Positions 22,348 through 31,270 of a stretch of 64,000 nt of DNA are shown in pieces. The first letter of the stretch is position 1; each line of letters opens with the position of its first letter. Made by a program: the position numbers and the translations under genes. Origin of the DNA: Variovorax paradoxus EPS (GTDB taxonomy: Bacteria; Pseudomonadota; Gammaproteobacteria; Burkholderiales; Burkholderiaceae_C); NCBI RefSeq assembly GCF_000184745.1, contig NC_014931.1, positions 2,356,001 through 2,420,000 of the forward strand, in the 5' to 3' direction. A model generated the notes under the pieces. The model did not search any database. It was given only the letters and a program-made list of their open reading frames with translations, and had not been told where the DNA came from.

Positions 22348-23937
22348 ATGAGCGGCAACCGCTATCCCATCATCTACGTGCGTGGCTACGCCATGACCGA
22401 ATCCGAGCGCGACGAGACCGCGGCCGATCCGTTCTGCGGCTTCAACGTGGGCTCCACGGTCTACCGCGCCACCGTCAAGAAAGACGCGCCCGCGCAGAAG
22501 TTCGTCTTCGAGTCGCCGGTGGTGCGCCTCCTGGCCGACTTCCAGTACCAGAGCGTCTATCAAAACGGCCTGGACATCCTGGACGACGATTGGAAGCCTT
22601 CGCCCGACGCCACCGGCAAGGACGTGGACGGCATCCCCTCCGCCTCGGTCATCATCTACCGCTACTACGACACCGGCTCCGAGTTGCTGGGTGACGGCAA
22701 GGCGCGCAACATCAAGTTCTACGCGCAGGGTTTGAGCAAGCTGATCCTGCGGGTGCGCGACCTCGTGGGGCAGCGCGAGGGGGCCGCCGCGGCAGCCGAC
22801 TTCCGCTGCTACCTCGTGGCGCATTCGATGGGTGGGCTGGTGGTGCGTGCCTTCCTGCAGAACCCGGCGCTGGGCGACGCTGCGGCGCGGGCCTGCGTCG
22901 ACAAGGTGTTCACCTATGCCACGCCGCACAACGGCATCGACATGGGCGGCGTCAACATCCCGGCCTGGCTCACGGCCAACGAGATGAACACCTTCAATCG
23001 CGAGAAGATGTCCGAGTTCCTCGCCACGCCCGCCATCGACGGCCGCATGGACTACCTGCCGGCCTCGGCCTTCCCGGCCGAGCGCTTCTTCTGCATGGTC
23101 GGCTCCAACCGCGGCGACTACGAAACCGCCAAGGGGCTCTCGCGCATGTTCGCGGGTCACGGCAGCGACGGGCTGGTGCGCATCGAGAACGCCTCGCTCT
23201 GGTCCATCGACGCGAACAAGAAGACGCAGCCCGTGGCCACGGCCTACGCCTTTCGTTCGCACTCGGGCTACTTCGGCATCGTCAACTCCGAGGAGGCGTA
23301 CCAGAACCTCGTGCGCTTTCTCTTCGGCGATGTGCGCGTCGACCTCTGGTTCGACGTCGACGGCGTGACCCTGCCGCCCGATCTGCCCAAGGACGCCGAC
23401 ATCGATGCGCTCTACCAGGTCGAACTGCTGGCCGCGCCGCGTGGCAAGCGCTGGTACCTGAGCCGGCGCGTGGCAGAGGAAGACTCGCCCGCCTGCCGCA
23501 CCCACAAGGAGCTGACCGATGCGAAGAAGCCCGAGCGCCGCTCGATCTATCTCTCGACCGTGTTCCTGGCCAACAAGGCCCGCGTCAACCAGGACCGCCC
23601 GACGCTCGCCTACGCCATGACGCTGGGCGTGCGCGTGCCCGACTACCAGGTGAACAAGAAGTTCTGGCTCGATGGGCACTACGAGGGAAGTTCGCTCTTC
23701 CGCGACACGCTCGTCATCGAGATCGCACCGCCCCGGCCCGACGACCCGGCGCAGAACTGGAACCTCAAGTACGGCTGGCAGACCGACACGGCAGGGCAGG
23801 CGTCGCTGCCGATCAGTCCGAAGCAGCTGGCCGGCGGCAAGCTGCAGTTCATCGTGCCGCTCTCCAGCCTCGGTGCCGCGGCGGCGGCGCCCGGCATCTC
23901 CGGCAAGGTGCGGCTGGAAGTGAGCGCCTGGAGTTGA
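22348..23937 (+). CDS. Alpha/beta hydrolase (lipase/esterase-like) with long C-terminal domain
   Basis: A 529-aa protein without signal peptide. The lipase-like N-terminal part (residues about 1-330) has the oxyanion region near PIIYVRGYAM, the nucleophile elbow LVAHSMGGLVVRAF (Ser near 159) and FTYATPHNGID. The His could lie in AFRSHSGYFGIV. The C-terminal about 190 residues (from VRVDLWFDVDG) form a beta-rich domain I do not recognise. ATG 22348 is preceded by GGAGAAGG. It probably cleaves an ester or acyl bond inside the cell; substrate unknown. Confidence 0.75.
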   Translation: MSGNRYPIIYVRGYAMTESERDETAADPFCGFNVGSTVYRATVKKDAPAQKFVFESPVVRLLADFQYQSVYQNGLDILDDDWKPSPDATGKDVDGIPSASVIIYRYYDTGSELLGDGKARNIKFYAQGLSKLILRVRDLVGQREGAAAAADFRCYLVAHSMGGLVVRAFLQNPALGDAAARACVDKVFTYATPHNGIDMGGVNIPAWLTANEMNTFNREKMSEFLATPAIDGRMDYLPASAFPAERFFCMVGSNRGDYETAKGLSRMFAGHGSDGLVRIENASLWSIDANKKTQPVATAYAFRSHSGYFGIVNSEEAYQNLVRFLFGDVRVDLWFDVDGVTLPPDLPKDADIDALYQVELLAAPRGKRWYLSRRVAEEDSPACRTHKELTDAKKPERRSIYLSTVFLANKARVNQDRPTLAYAMTLGVRVPDYQVNKKFWLDGHYEGSSLFRDTLVIEIAPPRPDDPAQNWNLKYGWQTDTAGQASLPISPKQLAGGKLQFIVPLSSLGAAAAAPGISGKVRLEVSAWS

Positions 23938-23977
23938 GGTCGCGAACCCGACGGTGGGCCCCACAATCGCACCTCAC

Positions 23978-24391
23978 ATGCATTACCTCCTCTTCGTCGG
24001 CGCGCTCATCTTCTTCGCGTTCATGACGCCGCTCAAGCTCGCTGTCGCGGTCTGCGCGCTGGTGCTGTTCGTGACGGTGGTGGTGAAGGTCTCGGCGCAG
24101 GTCGTGGCGGGCGTGTCGCCGAGCCTGGGCGAATCGTTCAAGTCGGTGTTCTATGCATCCCTGCTGGTGGCGCTGGTGTTGCTGGCCTACATGAGCTTCT
24201 CCAGCGGAACCGGCATTCACCATGTCGAGGGGCTGCCCGCGATCGCGGTGATGGCGGGGCTGTTCGTGGCCTACACGCTGGGTTTCCAGATCGGCATCGG
24301 CACCTCGTTCGGTGCCAGCGCGGTCGTTGCAATCATCTCCACTCTCTTGTCCGGTGCCATCCTCTGGTCGGTCAAGGGCATTGCCTTCTAA
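23978..24391 (+). CDS. Hypothetical multi-pass membrane protein
   Basis: A 137-aa very hydrophobic protein with about four transmembrane helices, starting MHYLLFVGALIFFAF at ATG 23978. An in-frame GTG at 23954 would add eight residues but fits less well. No motif suggests a transport or enzymatic role. It stands 40 bases after the lipase-like gene and nine bases before the isochorismatase-family gene, so the three may be cotranscribed. Confidence 0.65.
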   Translation: MHYLLFVGALIFFAFMTPLKLAVAVCALVLFVTVVVKVSAQVVAGVSPSLGESFKSVFYASLLVALVLLAYMSFSSGTGIHHVEGLPAIAVMAGLFVAYTLGFQIGIGTSFGASAVVAIISTLLSGAILWSVKGIAF

Positions 24392-24399
24392 CCAGCACC

Positions 24400-24936
24400 A
24401 TGAAAACTGCAGTTCTCGTCATCGATGTGCAACGCGGCCTTTGCGACGACCCGCCGCGACCGCACGAGGCCGGGGAAGTGATCGAGCGCATCAACGCGCT
24501 CACCGTGCGGGCCCGCGCGGCTGGCGCACCGGTGGCCTTCATCCAGCACGAGAACGCGGTCGACCTGGAATTCGATTCCGAACGCTGGCAGCTTGCCGAT
24601 GCGCTGCAGGTCGATGCGGCCGACACCCGGATCCGCAAGACCACACCCGACTCGTTCCTGCGCACGCCGCTCGAAGCGTGGCTGATGGGACAGGGCGTGC
24701 GGCGTGTGGTGGTCTGCGGCTACTCGTCGGAGTTTTGCGTGGACACCACCGTCCGCCGCGCGGCCGCACTGGGCTACGAAGTGGTGCTCGCGGCCGATGC
24801 GCACACCTCGCACGACAAGCCGCATGCCACCGGCGCCTTCATCCGCGCGCACCACAACGCGACGCTGGCGGACATCACGAGCTTCGGCGTGCGCATCAGC
24901 GCGGTCGACAGCGCAAGGATCGCGTTGAGCGATTGA
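24400..24936 (+). CDS. Isochorismatase-family cysteine hydrolase
   Basis: A 178-aa protein with the family triad: Asp9 in AVLVIDVQ, Lys near 76 in RIRKTTPDSF, and Cys near 112 in VVCGYSSEFCVDTTVRRAAA. Cysteine hydrolases of this family include nicotinamidases, N-carbamoylsarcosine amidases and related amidases. The ALGYEVVLAADAHTSHD segment is also typical. It could act in amide or ureide breakdown. The substrate is not predictable. Only three bases separate its stop from the converging phosphoesterase gene. Confidence 0.85.
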   Translation: MKTAVLVIDVQRGLCDDPPRPHEAGEVIERINALTVRARAAGAPVAFIQHENAVDLEFDSERWQLADALQVDAADTRIRKTTPDSFLRTPLEAWLMGQGVRRVVVCGYSSEFCVDTTVRRAAALGYEVVLAADAHTSHDKPHATGAFIRAHHNATLADITSFGVRISAVDSARIALSD

Positions 24937-24939
24937 TTC

Positions 24940-25677
24940 TCAGGGCATGCGCCCTGTCTTGAGCGCATGGGCCCAGTCCGGCCGCCCGTTTTCGAGGGCA
25001 AGTTTCGCCATCGCCGTGTGGTCGTACGGAACGGCGATGAGCCTGGCGGTCCAGTCGCCGTCGCGCTGCTCGACGATGGCGTAACGCGCATGGGGAGAGC
25101 CGGTTTCGACGGCGTGCGGATAGGGATGGATGTCGTCGTAGGCCGGCAGGCCGACGCTGCCTGGGTTGACGATCAGTTGTCCGCCGGAGGCACGCGCCAC
25201 GCGCGGCACATGCGTGTGCCCGCAGGCGATCAATGCCGCATCGACATCGCCGAGCCGCGCATCGATCTCCGCCTGCGTGGCCGCGCGGAAGACGCCGGGC
25301 GTAACGGTCTCCAGGAAGTATTCGAGATCGCTAGCCGGCGTGCCGTGGCAGAGCATCACGTCCGCGCTAAGGCGGTGCGTGTGCCCAAGCGATGCCATCC
25401 AATCGAACTCCTTCGCACCGAGCCGTGCGTGCGCGAATGCATCGGATGCGCCGCGTCGATCCGCGGGAACGGTGAGCAGTTGGCGCTCGTGGTTTCCGGC
25501 AAGCTGAACCCAGTCCTGCGCCATCAGAAAGCGTGCGGTCTCCAGCGGCATAAGCGGACCTGAGAGGCTGTCGCCCAGGTTGACGATGGCGTCCACGCCT
25601 CGGCGCTCGATGTCCTCGACCATGGCTTCGAGCGCGGGGAGGTTTCCGTGGATGTCGGAGACAAGGGCGATGCGCAT
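24940..25677 (-). CDS. Metallophosphoesterase (YfcE/MJ0936-type)
   Basis: A 245-aa calcineurin-fold protein starting MRIALVSDIHGNLPALEAMV. Metal-binding motifs follow in order: DIHGN, NLGDSLSGP, LAGNHERQL, LCHGTP, and CGHTHVPRVA with the final VNPGSVGLP. Family role: hydrolysis of phosphomonoesters or phosphodiesters in the cytoplasm. It sits nine bases downstream of the CorA-like gene on the same strand, and so is likely in one transcript with it. Substrate unknown. Confidence 0.88.
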   Translation of the reverse strand: MRIALVSDIHGNLPALEAMVEDIERRGVDAIVNLGDSLSGPLMPLETARFLMAQDWVQLAGNHERQLLTVPADRRGASDAFAHARLGAKEFDWMASLGHTHRLSADVMLCHGTPASDLEYFLETVTPGVFRAATQAEIDARLGDVDAALIACGHTHVPRVARASGGQLIVNPGSVGLPAYDDIHPYPHAVETGSPHARYAIVEQRDGDWTARLIAVPYDHTAMAKLALENGRPDWAHALKTGRMP

Positions 25678-25686
25678 CGGCAGACT

Positions 25687-27390
25687 CTAATCCGCCCCAG
25701 GTCGCCACACCCGCGCCAGCGCAGCCAGCTTTCCGCGAAACCCTAGCCTGTCGTTCGACAGCGCATCGATGAAGTCCGACAGCCGCTGCGACTTCACCAT
25801 CGTGTAGATCGTGAGCCAAGTCGTCGCAACGAACACCACGCCGAACCAGAGCGCCTTGCGCCACAGCGGCGCATCGGCTTCAGCCAGCAGGTTCATGCCG
25901 AGGAAGCCGGTGGTGACGGTGCCGATCAGCCCGAACAGCGTGACCACCGTGAGCCGCACGACGGTGCTCGCTTGCCGGCGCAGGCTGTCGGCATCGAGGT
26001 AGTTGTTCATGTCGGCGATGCGTGCCTTGACTTCGTCGTACAGCGGATCGAGCCCGAGGTGCGCTGCGCACATGTGCGAGAGCGCGCGCACCTGCGCCTG
26101 CTCGGAGATCTCGTGAAACCAGTAGCGGTGCGTGAAGCGCAGGAACCGCTCGAAGCTCGAACGGATCGCGCGCTTGAACTGCTTCACGCTCGGGGTGCTG
26201 CGGATGTCCAGCCGCTTGAGCGCCTCGACCAGCTGGTCCGAGAACATCAAGAGCGATGCCTTCTGGAAATGCGCAATGAGGAACAGCAGGAAGTGCTGGT
26301 GCCTGAACTGCGCGAGCACGCCACGGTCGCGGCAGCAGAAGAACTCGGAGTGCGCATCGCCCACCACGACCAGCGCGTGGCCGTTGCACAGGTAGCGCGT
26401 GTTGGGTGCGGCGCCCGCGTCGACCCAGAAGCGGTCGTAGCAGTACTTGTGCTCGAAGTCCGCGAGGTGGTGGTCGGCGTAGGGCAGGTGGGCATCGGTC
26501 GTGCCCGCGCCCGTGACCAGCGCGAGGCGCACGAAGTCGTCGCGCGTGAGGCGGCGCGGATCATCCATCGAGAGGTACGCCATCACCGGCATGCGGTAGT
26601 ACTCGATCTGCCGGTAGCGCAGCGTGCCGGAGTCTTCCGAATGGTCGCTGACCAGCGGCTGCATCAGGTAGGCCCAGTGCGAGGAGATGCGCGGTGCGCG
26701 GTGCTGGGCCACGTGCGAGAGAAAGCTTTCGCGCTGCTGCGCATCGGAACTCGCGAGCACACGGCCGTCGGCGCCAAGCCATTCGACACTCGCCATGCAA
26801 TGCAGCGCGGAGCCGTCGGGCTCCCAGCCCGAGGGGTAGGCGCGGCCGAAGCGGTAGAGGATGTCCTGCGCCTCTGCGAGGCTGATGTTGTTCACGCCGA
26901 CTTCGAGGTTGAGCAGCACCACGTCGATGTCGAAGAAGAAGTAGAGGTCGCAGTGCACCACGTCGAGCGTGATCGGCGCATCGCCGGGCTGCGACACCAC
27001 GCGCACCGCCTTGATGTCGTGGCGGCGAAAGATGCGCATCGGCGAATCGCCATCGGTGCCGGAAGCAGAGTCATCGCCCTTGTTGCGCGAGCGCCCTTCG
27101 CCGTACAGGAAGCGCTGCACATAGGGCAGGAAGCTCACGAACTCGTTGTAGTGCCGCTCGTGGAAGCGGCTGCTGTCGCCGGTGTATTCGTCGACCTCTT
27201 CGCGCCAGGGCGAGGCATCGCCCATGTCGCGCAGCACTTGCCAGGGGCCGTGGTGCGTGGGCTTGGCATCGGGCGAGGGCATCAGCCGAAGGGGCCAGAG
27301 CAGTGCCTGCCTGAAATGCTGAACAACGGGCGCACCCGAGACAGGTGCATGAGCCTCTGTGGGCCGCGCGGCTGCGTGTGGGTTCAGCAT
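25687..27390 (-). CDS. CorA-like membrane protein with large cytoplasmic domain
   Basis: A 567-aa protein. Residues 1-455 are soluble, with no signal; residues about 478-535 hold two transmembrane helices separated by a short loop. The end of the first helix reads TVTTGFLGMNLLAEAD, resembling the GMN selectivity motif of CorA-type Mg2+ channels, and a long helical region precedes it, as in that family. Homology elsewhere is weak, so it may be a divergent divalent-cation channel. The gene starts 133 bases from the divergent kgu operon; the intergenic PtxS operator could influence both. Confidence 0.65.
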   Translation of the reverse strand: MLNPHAAARPTEAHAPVSGAPVVQHFRQALLWPLRLMPSPDAKPTHHGPWQVLRDMGDASPWREEVDEYTGDSSRFHERHYNEFVSFLPYVQRFLYGEGRSRNKGDDSASGTDGDSPMRIFRRHDIKAVRVVSQPGDAPITLDVVHCDLYFFFDIDVVLLNLEVGVNNISLAEAQDILYRFGRAYPSGWEPDGSALHCMASVEWLGADGRVLASSDAQQRESFLSHVAQHRAPRISSHWAYLMQPLVSDHSEDSGTLRYRQIEYYRMPVMAYLSMDDPRRLTRDDFVRLALVTGAGTTDAHLPYADHHLADFEHKYCYDRFWVDAGAAPNTRYLCNGHALVVVGDAHSEFFCCRDRGVLAQFRHQHFLLFLIAHFQKASLLMFSDQLVEALKRLDIRSTPSVKQFKRAIRSSFERFLRFTHRYWFHEISEQAQVRALSHMCAAHLGLDPLYDEVKARIADMNNYLDADSLRRQASTVVRLTVVTLFGLIGTVTTGFLGMNLLAEADAPLWRKALWFGVVFVATTWLTIYTMVKSQRLSDFIDALSNDRLGFRGKLAALARVWRPGAD

Positions 27391-27450
27391 CGCTCAGTGT
27401 AGGCAGAAGGTAGGTCAAAACGCCCACCTAGGGGAATCCCTAGTCAATCC

Positions 27451-27464
27451 TGAAACCGGTTTCA
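27451..27464. promoter_or_regulatory. PtxS operator palindrome
   Basis: The sequence TGAAACCGGTTTCA is a perfect 14-base palindrome and equals the published PtxS recognition sequence of Pseudomonas as I recall it. It lies 60 bases upstream of the first transporter ATG and abuts a TATAAG -10-like hexamer, so repressor bound here would block RNA polymerase. The ptxS homologue is the last gene of the same operon, which gives local autoregulation and induction by 2-ketogluconate. Confidence 0.88.
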
Positions 27465-27470
27465 TATAAG
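27465..27470 (+). promoter_or_regulatory. Candidate -10 box of the kgu operon
   Basis: TATAAG directly follows the PtxS operator. The region 16-18 bases upstream (around AGTCAA at 27442) is a poor -35 match, so this promoter may be weak or need no more than the -10. The predicted start of transcription near 27477 leaves a leader of about 45 bases. Confidence 0.45.
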
Positions 27471-27523
27471 CTGCAAGCATTCTTTTGGAGGCCTGCGCAC
27501 GGCCCTGCCGTGTACGCCGAACC

Positions 27524-28195
27524 ATGAACTACCAGTTTCAATTCGACGCCGTTTTCGCCGCCTGGCCGCTGCTGCTCAAGGGCACGTGGATCACGGTCCA
27601 GCTCTCGCTCATCGCGACGGTGCTGGGCCTTGTGGTCGCGATTTTCTGCGCCTGGGGCAAGACCTCGGGACCGGGGTGGCTGCGCTTCATCGTCAACGCG
27701 TACATCGAGGTGATCCGCAACACGCCGTTCCTCGTGCAGCTGTTCTTTTTCTTCTTTGCGCTGCCGGCCATCGGGCTGCGCTGGTCGCCGCAGACGGCCG
27801 CGCTGGTGGCGATGGTGGTGAACCTGGGCGCGTATGCGACCGAGATCATCCGCGCGGGCATCGAGTCGATTCCCAAGGGGCAGATCGAAGCGGGCAGGGC
27901 GCTCAACCTCAAACCCTGGGAGATCTTCCGCTTCGTCATCATCAAGCCCGCGCTCAAGGCGATCTACCCGGCGCTCACGAGCCAGTTCATCTTGCTGATG
28001 CTGAGCTCGGCGGTGGTGTCGGTCATCTCGGCGGACGACCTGACCTCGGTGGCCGCCAACCTGCAGTCGCAGACCTTCCGCAGCTTCGAGATCTACATCG
28101 TGGTGGCCGCCATCTACCTGGCGCTGGCGCTGGCCTTCTCGGCGATGTTCAAGCTGATCTACAAGCGCACGCTCAACTATCCGGACCGCCGGTAA
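27524..28195 (+). CDS. ABC importer permease, polar amino-acid (HisM/GlnP) type, kgu operon
   Basis: A 223-aa inner-membrane permease with about five helices. The EAA loop, which docks to the ATPase, reads IIRAGIESIPKGQIEAGRAL followed by NLKPWEIFR. NTPFLVQLFFFFFALP is typical of the family-3 (PAAT) permeases. Start ATG 27524 (MNYQFQFDAV). It is the first gene behind the PtxS operator, 24 bases from the next permease. The family usually carries amino acids; the regulation and the kguEKD neighbours suggest a 2-ketogluconate-type substrate. Confidence 0.9.
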   Translation: MNYQFQFDAVFAAWPLLLKGTWITVQLSLIATVLGLVVAIFCAWGKTSGPGWLRFIVNAYIEVIRNTPFLVQLFFFFFALPAIGLRWSPQTAALVAMVVNLGAYATEIIRAGIESIPKGQIEAGRALNLKPWEIFRFVIIKPALKAIYPALTSQFILLMLSSAVVSVISADDLTSVAANLQSQTFRSFEIYIVVAAIYLALALAFSAMFKLIYKRTLNYPDRR

Positions 28196-28219
28196 CGCAG
28201 CTGCACGGAAGACAACATC

Positions 28220-28873
28220 ATGCGTACCTTCGGCTTTCCCGAATTCCTTTTCATCCTCGAAGCGGCCCAGTGGACGCTGGCGCTGTCGGCCATCGCCTTC
28301 GTCGGCGGTGCGATCCTGGGGTTGATCATCGCGCTCATGCGCACCTCCGATTCGACCTGGGCGCGCAACGCGTCGATGGTCTTCATCCAGGTGTTCCAGG
28401 GCACGCCGCTGCTGCTGCAGCTCTTCCTGATCTTCTTCGGCGCGCCGGTGCTGGGGCTGGACATCAACCCGTGGATCGCCGCGGGCGTGGCGCTCATCCT
28501 GAACAGCGCGGCCTTTCTCGGCGAGATCTGGCGCGGCTGCATCGAAGCCATTCCGCGCGGCCAATGGGAAGCGGCCGAGGCGCTGAGCCTCAAGTACGGC
28601 GCACGCATGCGCGACGTGGTGCTGCCGCAGGCCTTCAAGATTGCGCTCGCCCCCACGGTGGGGTATCTGGTGCAGATCATCAAGGGCACGTCGCTCGCGG
28701 CCATCATCGGCTTCACCGAGATCACCCGCGCGGGCCAGATCATCAACAACGCCACCTTCCAGCCGCTCATCGTGTTCTCGGTGGTGGCGGCGATCTACTT
28801 CGTGATCTGCTGGCCCCTGTCGCTGCTGGCTGCACGCATGGAGCGCAAGCGCGCTCGCGCCCTCGCACGCTGA
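28220..28873 (+). CDS. ABC importer permease 2, polar amino-acid type, kgu operon
   Basis: A 217-aa permease paired with the preceding one. It has about five helices, the FQGTPLLLQLFLIFFG segment and the EAA loop EIWRGCIEAIPRGQWEAAEA. Two different permeases forming a heterodimer is the usual PAAT arrangement. The stop is 52 bases before the binding-protein gene; this gap contains TGACCGGTTTTCG, which resembles only half of the PtxS operator. Confidence 0.9.
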   Translation: MRTFGFPEFLFILEAAQWTLALSAIAFVGGAILGLIIALMRTSDSTWARNASMVFIQVFQGTPLLLQLFLIFFGAPVLGLDINPWIAAGVALILNSAAFLGEIWRGCIEAIPRGQWEAAEALSLKYGARMRDVVLPQAFKIALAPTVGYLVQIIKGTSLAAIIGFTEITRAGQIINNATFQPLIVFSVVAAIYFVICWPLSLLAARMERKRARALAR

Positions 28874-28925
28874 CCGGTTTTCGTTTTTCTCGTCGCTTCC
28901 TTTCTTTATTCAGGAGACACAACCC

Positions 28926-29723
28926 ATGACCCGTACCTCTACCCGCCGCGCCGCACTGGCAGCCCTTGGCCTCGGCGCCGCACTGACCGTGTTCGCGCCT
29001 TTCGCCTCGGCGCAGAGCGTGGCCGACATCAAGAAGAAGGGCGAGATCACCATCGGCATGCTGGTCGACTTTCCGCCCTACGGCACCACCGACGCGAAGA
29101 ACCAGCCCGACGGCTACGACGCCGACGTGGCCAAGCTCCTGGCCAAGGACTGGGGCGTGAAGGCCAACATCGTGCCGGTGACCGGCCCGAACCGCATTCC
29201 CTTCCTGCTGACCAACAAGGTCGACCTCCTGGTCGCTTCGCTGGCCGTGACCCCCGAGCGCGCGAAGCAGGTGCAGTTCTCGCAGCCCTACGCGGCCGCG
29301 ACCATCGTGCTGTACGGCGCGACCAAGACCCCCATCAAGGCAGCGACCGACCTGAAGGGCCTGCGCGTGGGCGTGGCCCGTGCGTCCACGCAAGACGTGG
29401 CCGTGACCAAGGCCGCACCCGAAGGCACCGAGATCCGCCGCTTCGACGACGACGCCTCGGCCATGCAGGCGCTGATCTCGGGTCAGGTCGATGCGATCGG
29501 CTGCTCGGTCACCGTGGCCGCGCAGATCGCCAAGCGCGTGCCCGCCGGCACCTACGAAAACAAATTCACGCTGGTGCAGCAGTCGATGGGCATCGCGATG
29601 CGCCCGGGCCAGGAAGAGCTGACCAAGGCGGTGAACGAGTTCGTGCAGAAGAACACCGCCAATGGCGAGCTGAACAAGCTGTACCAGAAGTGGCTGCAGG
29701 CCGACCTGCCCAAGATGCAATAA
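28926..29723 (+). CDS. ABC importer periplasmic binding protein (SBP family 3), kgu operon
   Basis: A 265-aa exported protein. The signal has a twin-arginine-like start ([20 protein letters not shown]) and cleaves after about residue 30 (ASA). Mature part is a family-3 binding protein: ITIGMLVDFPPYGTTDA, NKVDLLVASLAVTPERAKQV, FSQPYAAATIVLYG. The Arg in TPERAKQV, which holds a ligand carboxylate, is present. The Asp that pairs with the ligand amino group (in DAVxxD segments) is replaced by Ser in QVDAIGCSVTVAAQ. This suggests the ligand has a carboxylate but no alpha-amino group, consistent with a sugar acid. No lipobox is seen. Confidence 0.9.
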   Translation: MTRTSTRRAALAALGLGAALTVFAPFASAQSVADIKKKGEITIGMLVDFPPYGTTDAKNQPDGYDADVAKLLAKDWGVKANIVPVTGPNRIPFLLTNKVDLLVASLAVTPERAKQVQFSQPYAAATIVLYGATKTPIKAATDLKGLRVGVARASTQDVAVTKAAPEGTEIRRFDDDASAMQALISGQVDAIGCSVTVAAQIAKRVPAGTYENKFTLVQQSMGIAMRPGQEELTKAVNEFVQKNTANGELNKLYQKWLQADLPKMQ

Positions 29724-29750
29724 GCCAAAGCGCTTGAAGGAATCCCTGGC

Positions 29751-30506
<756 letters not shown>

Positions 30507-30516
30507 TCGCCCACCG

Positions 30517-31260
30517 ATGTCCTTCGAGGTCCTGATTTCTCTGTCGTCCTTCGGCGCGGCCGAGGTGGGGCGGCACGGCCAGCTCTGGTGCTCGCAGCTT
30601 GCGCGCGCCGCTGGCGCCGATTCGGTGGAAGTGCGCGGCGAGATGCTGCGCGATGCGGAGGCCGAGCTGCCTGCGCTCAAAGGTCTTGCTTCCGTGTACT
30701 CCAGCCCCGAGGGGTTGTGGGCCGAGGGCGGCTGGCTCGACAGCGCGGCCCTCAAGCGTGGCATCGCCGCCGCCACGCGCGTCGGTGCGAAGCGGCTCAA
30801 GATGTCCATCGGCGATTTCCAGGCGTCTTCGCATGGCTCGCTCTGGGGCTTGAAAGTGGAGCTTGCCGAGACCCGCGTCGAGCTGCTGATCGAGAACGAC
30901 CAGACCGTGCGCGCCGGCACGCTGCCCGCATTGCAGGCCTTCTTCGATGCAGCCGACCGCGCCGGCATTTCGCTCGGCATGACCTTCGACATGGGCAACT
31001 GGCACTGGCTCGGCGAATGCCCACTGCAGGCGGCACAGGCGCTCGGCCACCGCGTGCGCTATGTGCACTGCAAGGGCGCGCAGCGCCTGCCGCACAAATG
31101 GGTGGCGGTGCCGCTCGGCGATTCGGTCGCGCCGTGGCGCGCGGTGTTGCGCGCCTTGCCCGCCGACGTGCCCCACGCCATGGAATACCCTCTGGTGGGC
31201 GACGACCTGCTGGCCGTCACCCGCTCGCAAATCGACTTCATCCGCGCCGCACGGGCGTAG
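30517..31260 (+). CDS. kguE: KguE-like sugar phosphate isomerase/epimerase
   Basis: A 247-aa TIM-barrel protein of the AP-endonuclease-2-like isomerase family. Recognisable parts are DSVEVRGEML, RLKMSIGDFQ, ELLIENDQTV, GMTFDMGNWHW and VRYVHCKGAQ, where the Glu, Asp, His residues form the metal site. In Pseudomonas kguE is the first gene of the 2-ketogluconate operon (kguE-kguK-kguT-kguD); its reaction is still uncertain. Here it lies immediately ahead of kguK and kguD, and that context supports the name. Confidence 0.82.
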   Translation: MSFEVLISLSSFGAAEVGRHGQLWCSQLARAAGADSVEVRGEMLRDAEAELPALKGLASVYSSPEGLWAEGGWLDSAALKRGIAAATRVGAKRLKMSIGDFQASSHGSLWGLKVELAETRVELLIENDQTVRAGTLPALQAFFDAADRAGISLGMTFDMGNWHWLGECPLQAAQALGHRVRYVHCKGAQRLPHKWVAVPLGDSVAPWRAVLRALPADVPHAMEYPLVGDDLLAVTRSQIDFIRAARA

Positions 31261-31270
31261 AACCCAACAC

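Noticed and set aside
28871..28883. TGACCGGTTTTCG as a second PtxS operator between permease 2 and the binding protein
   Set aside because: Only the right half fits the palindrome; the left half differs at several places and no promoter is apparent.
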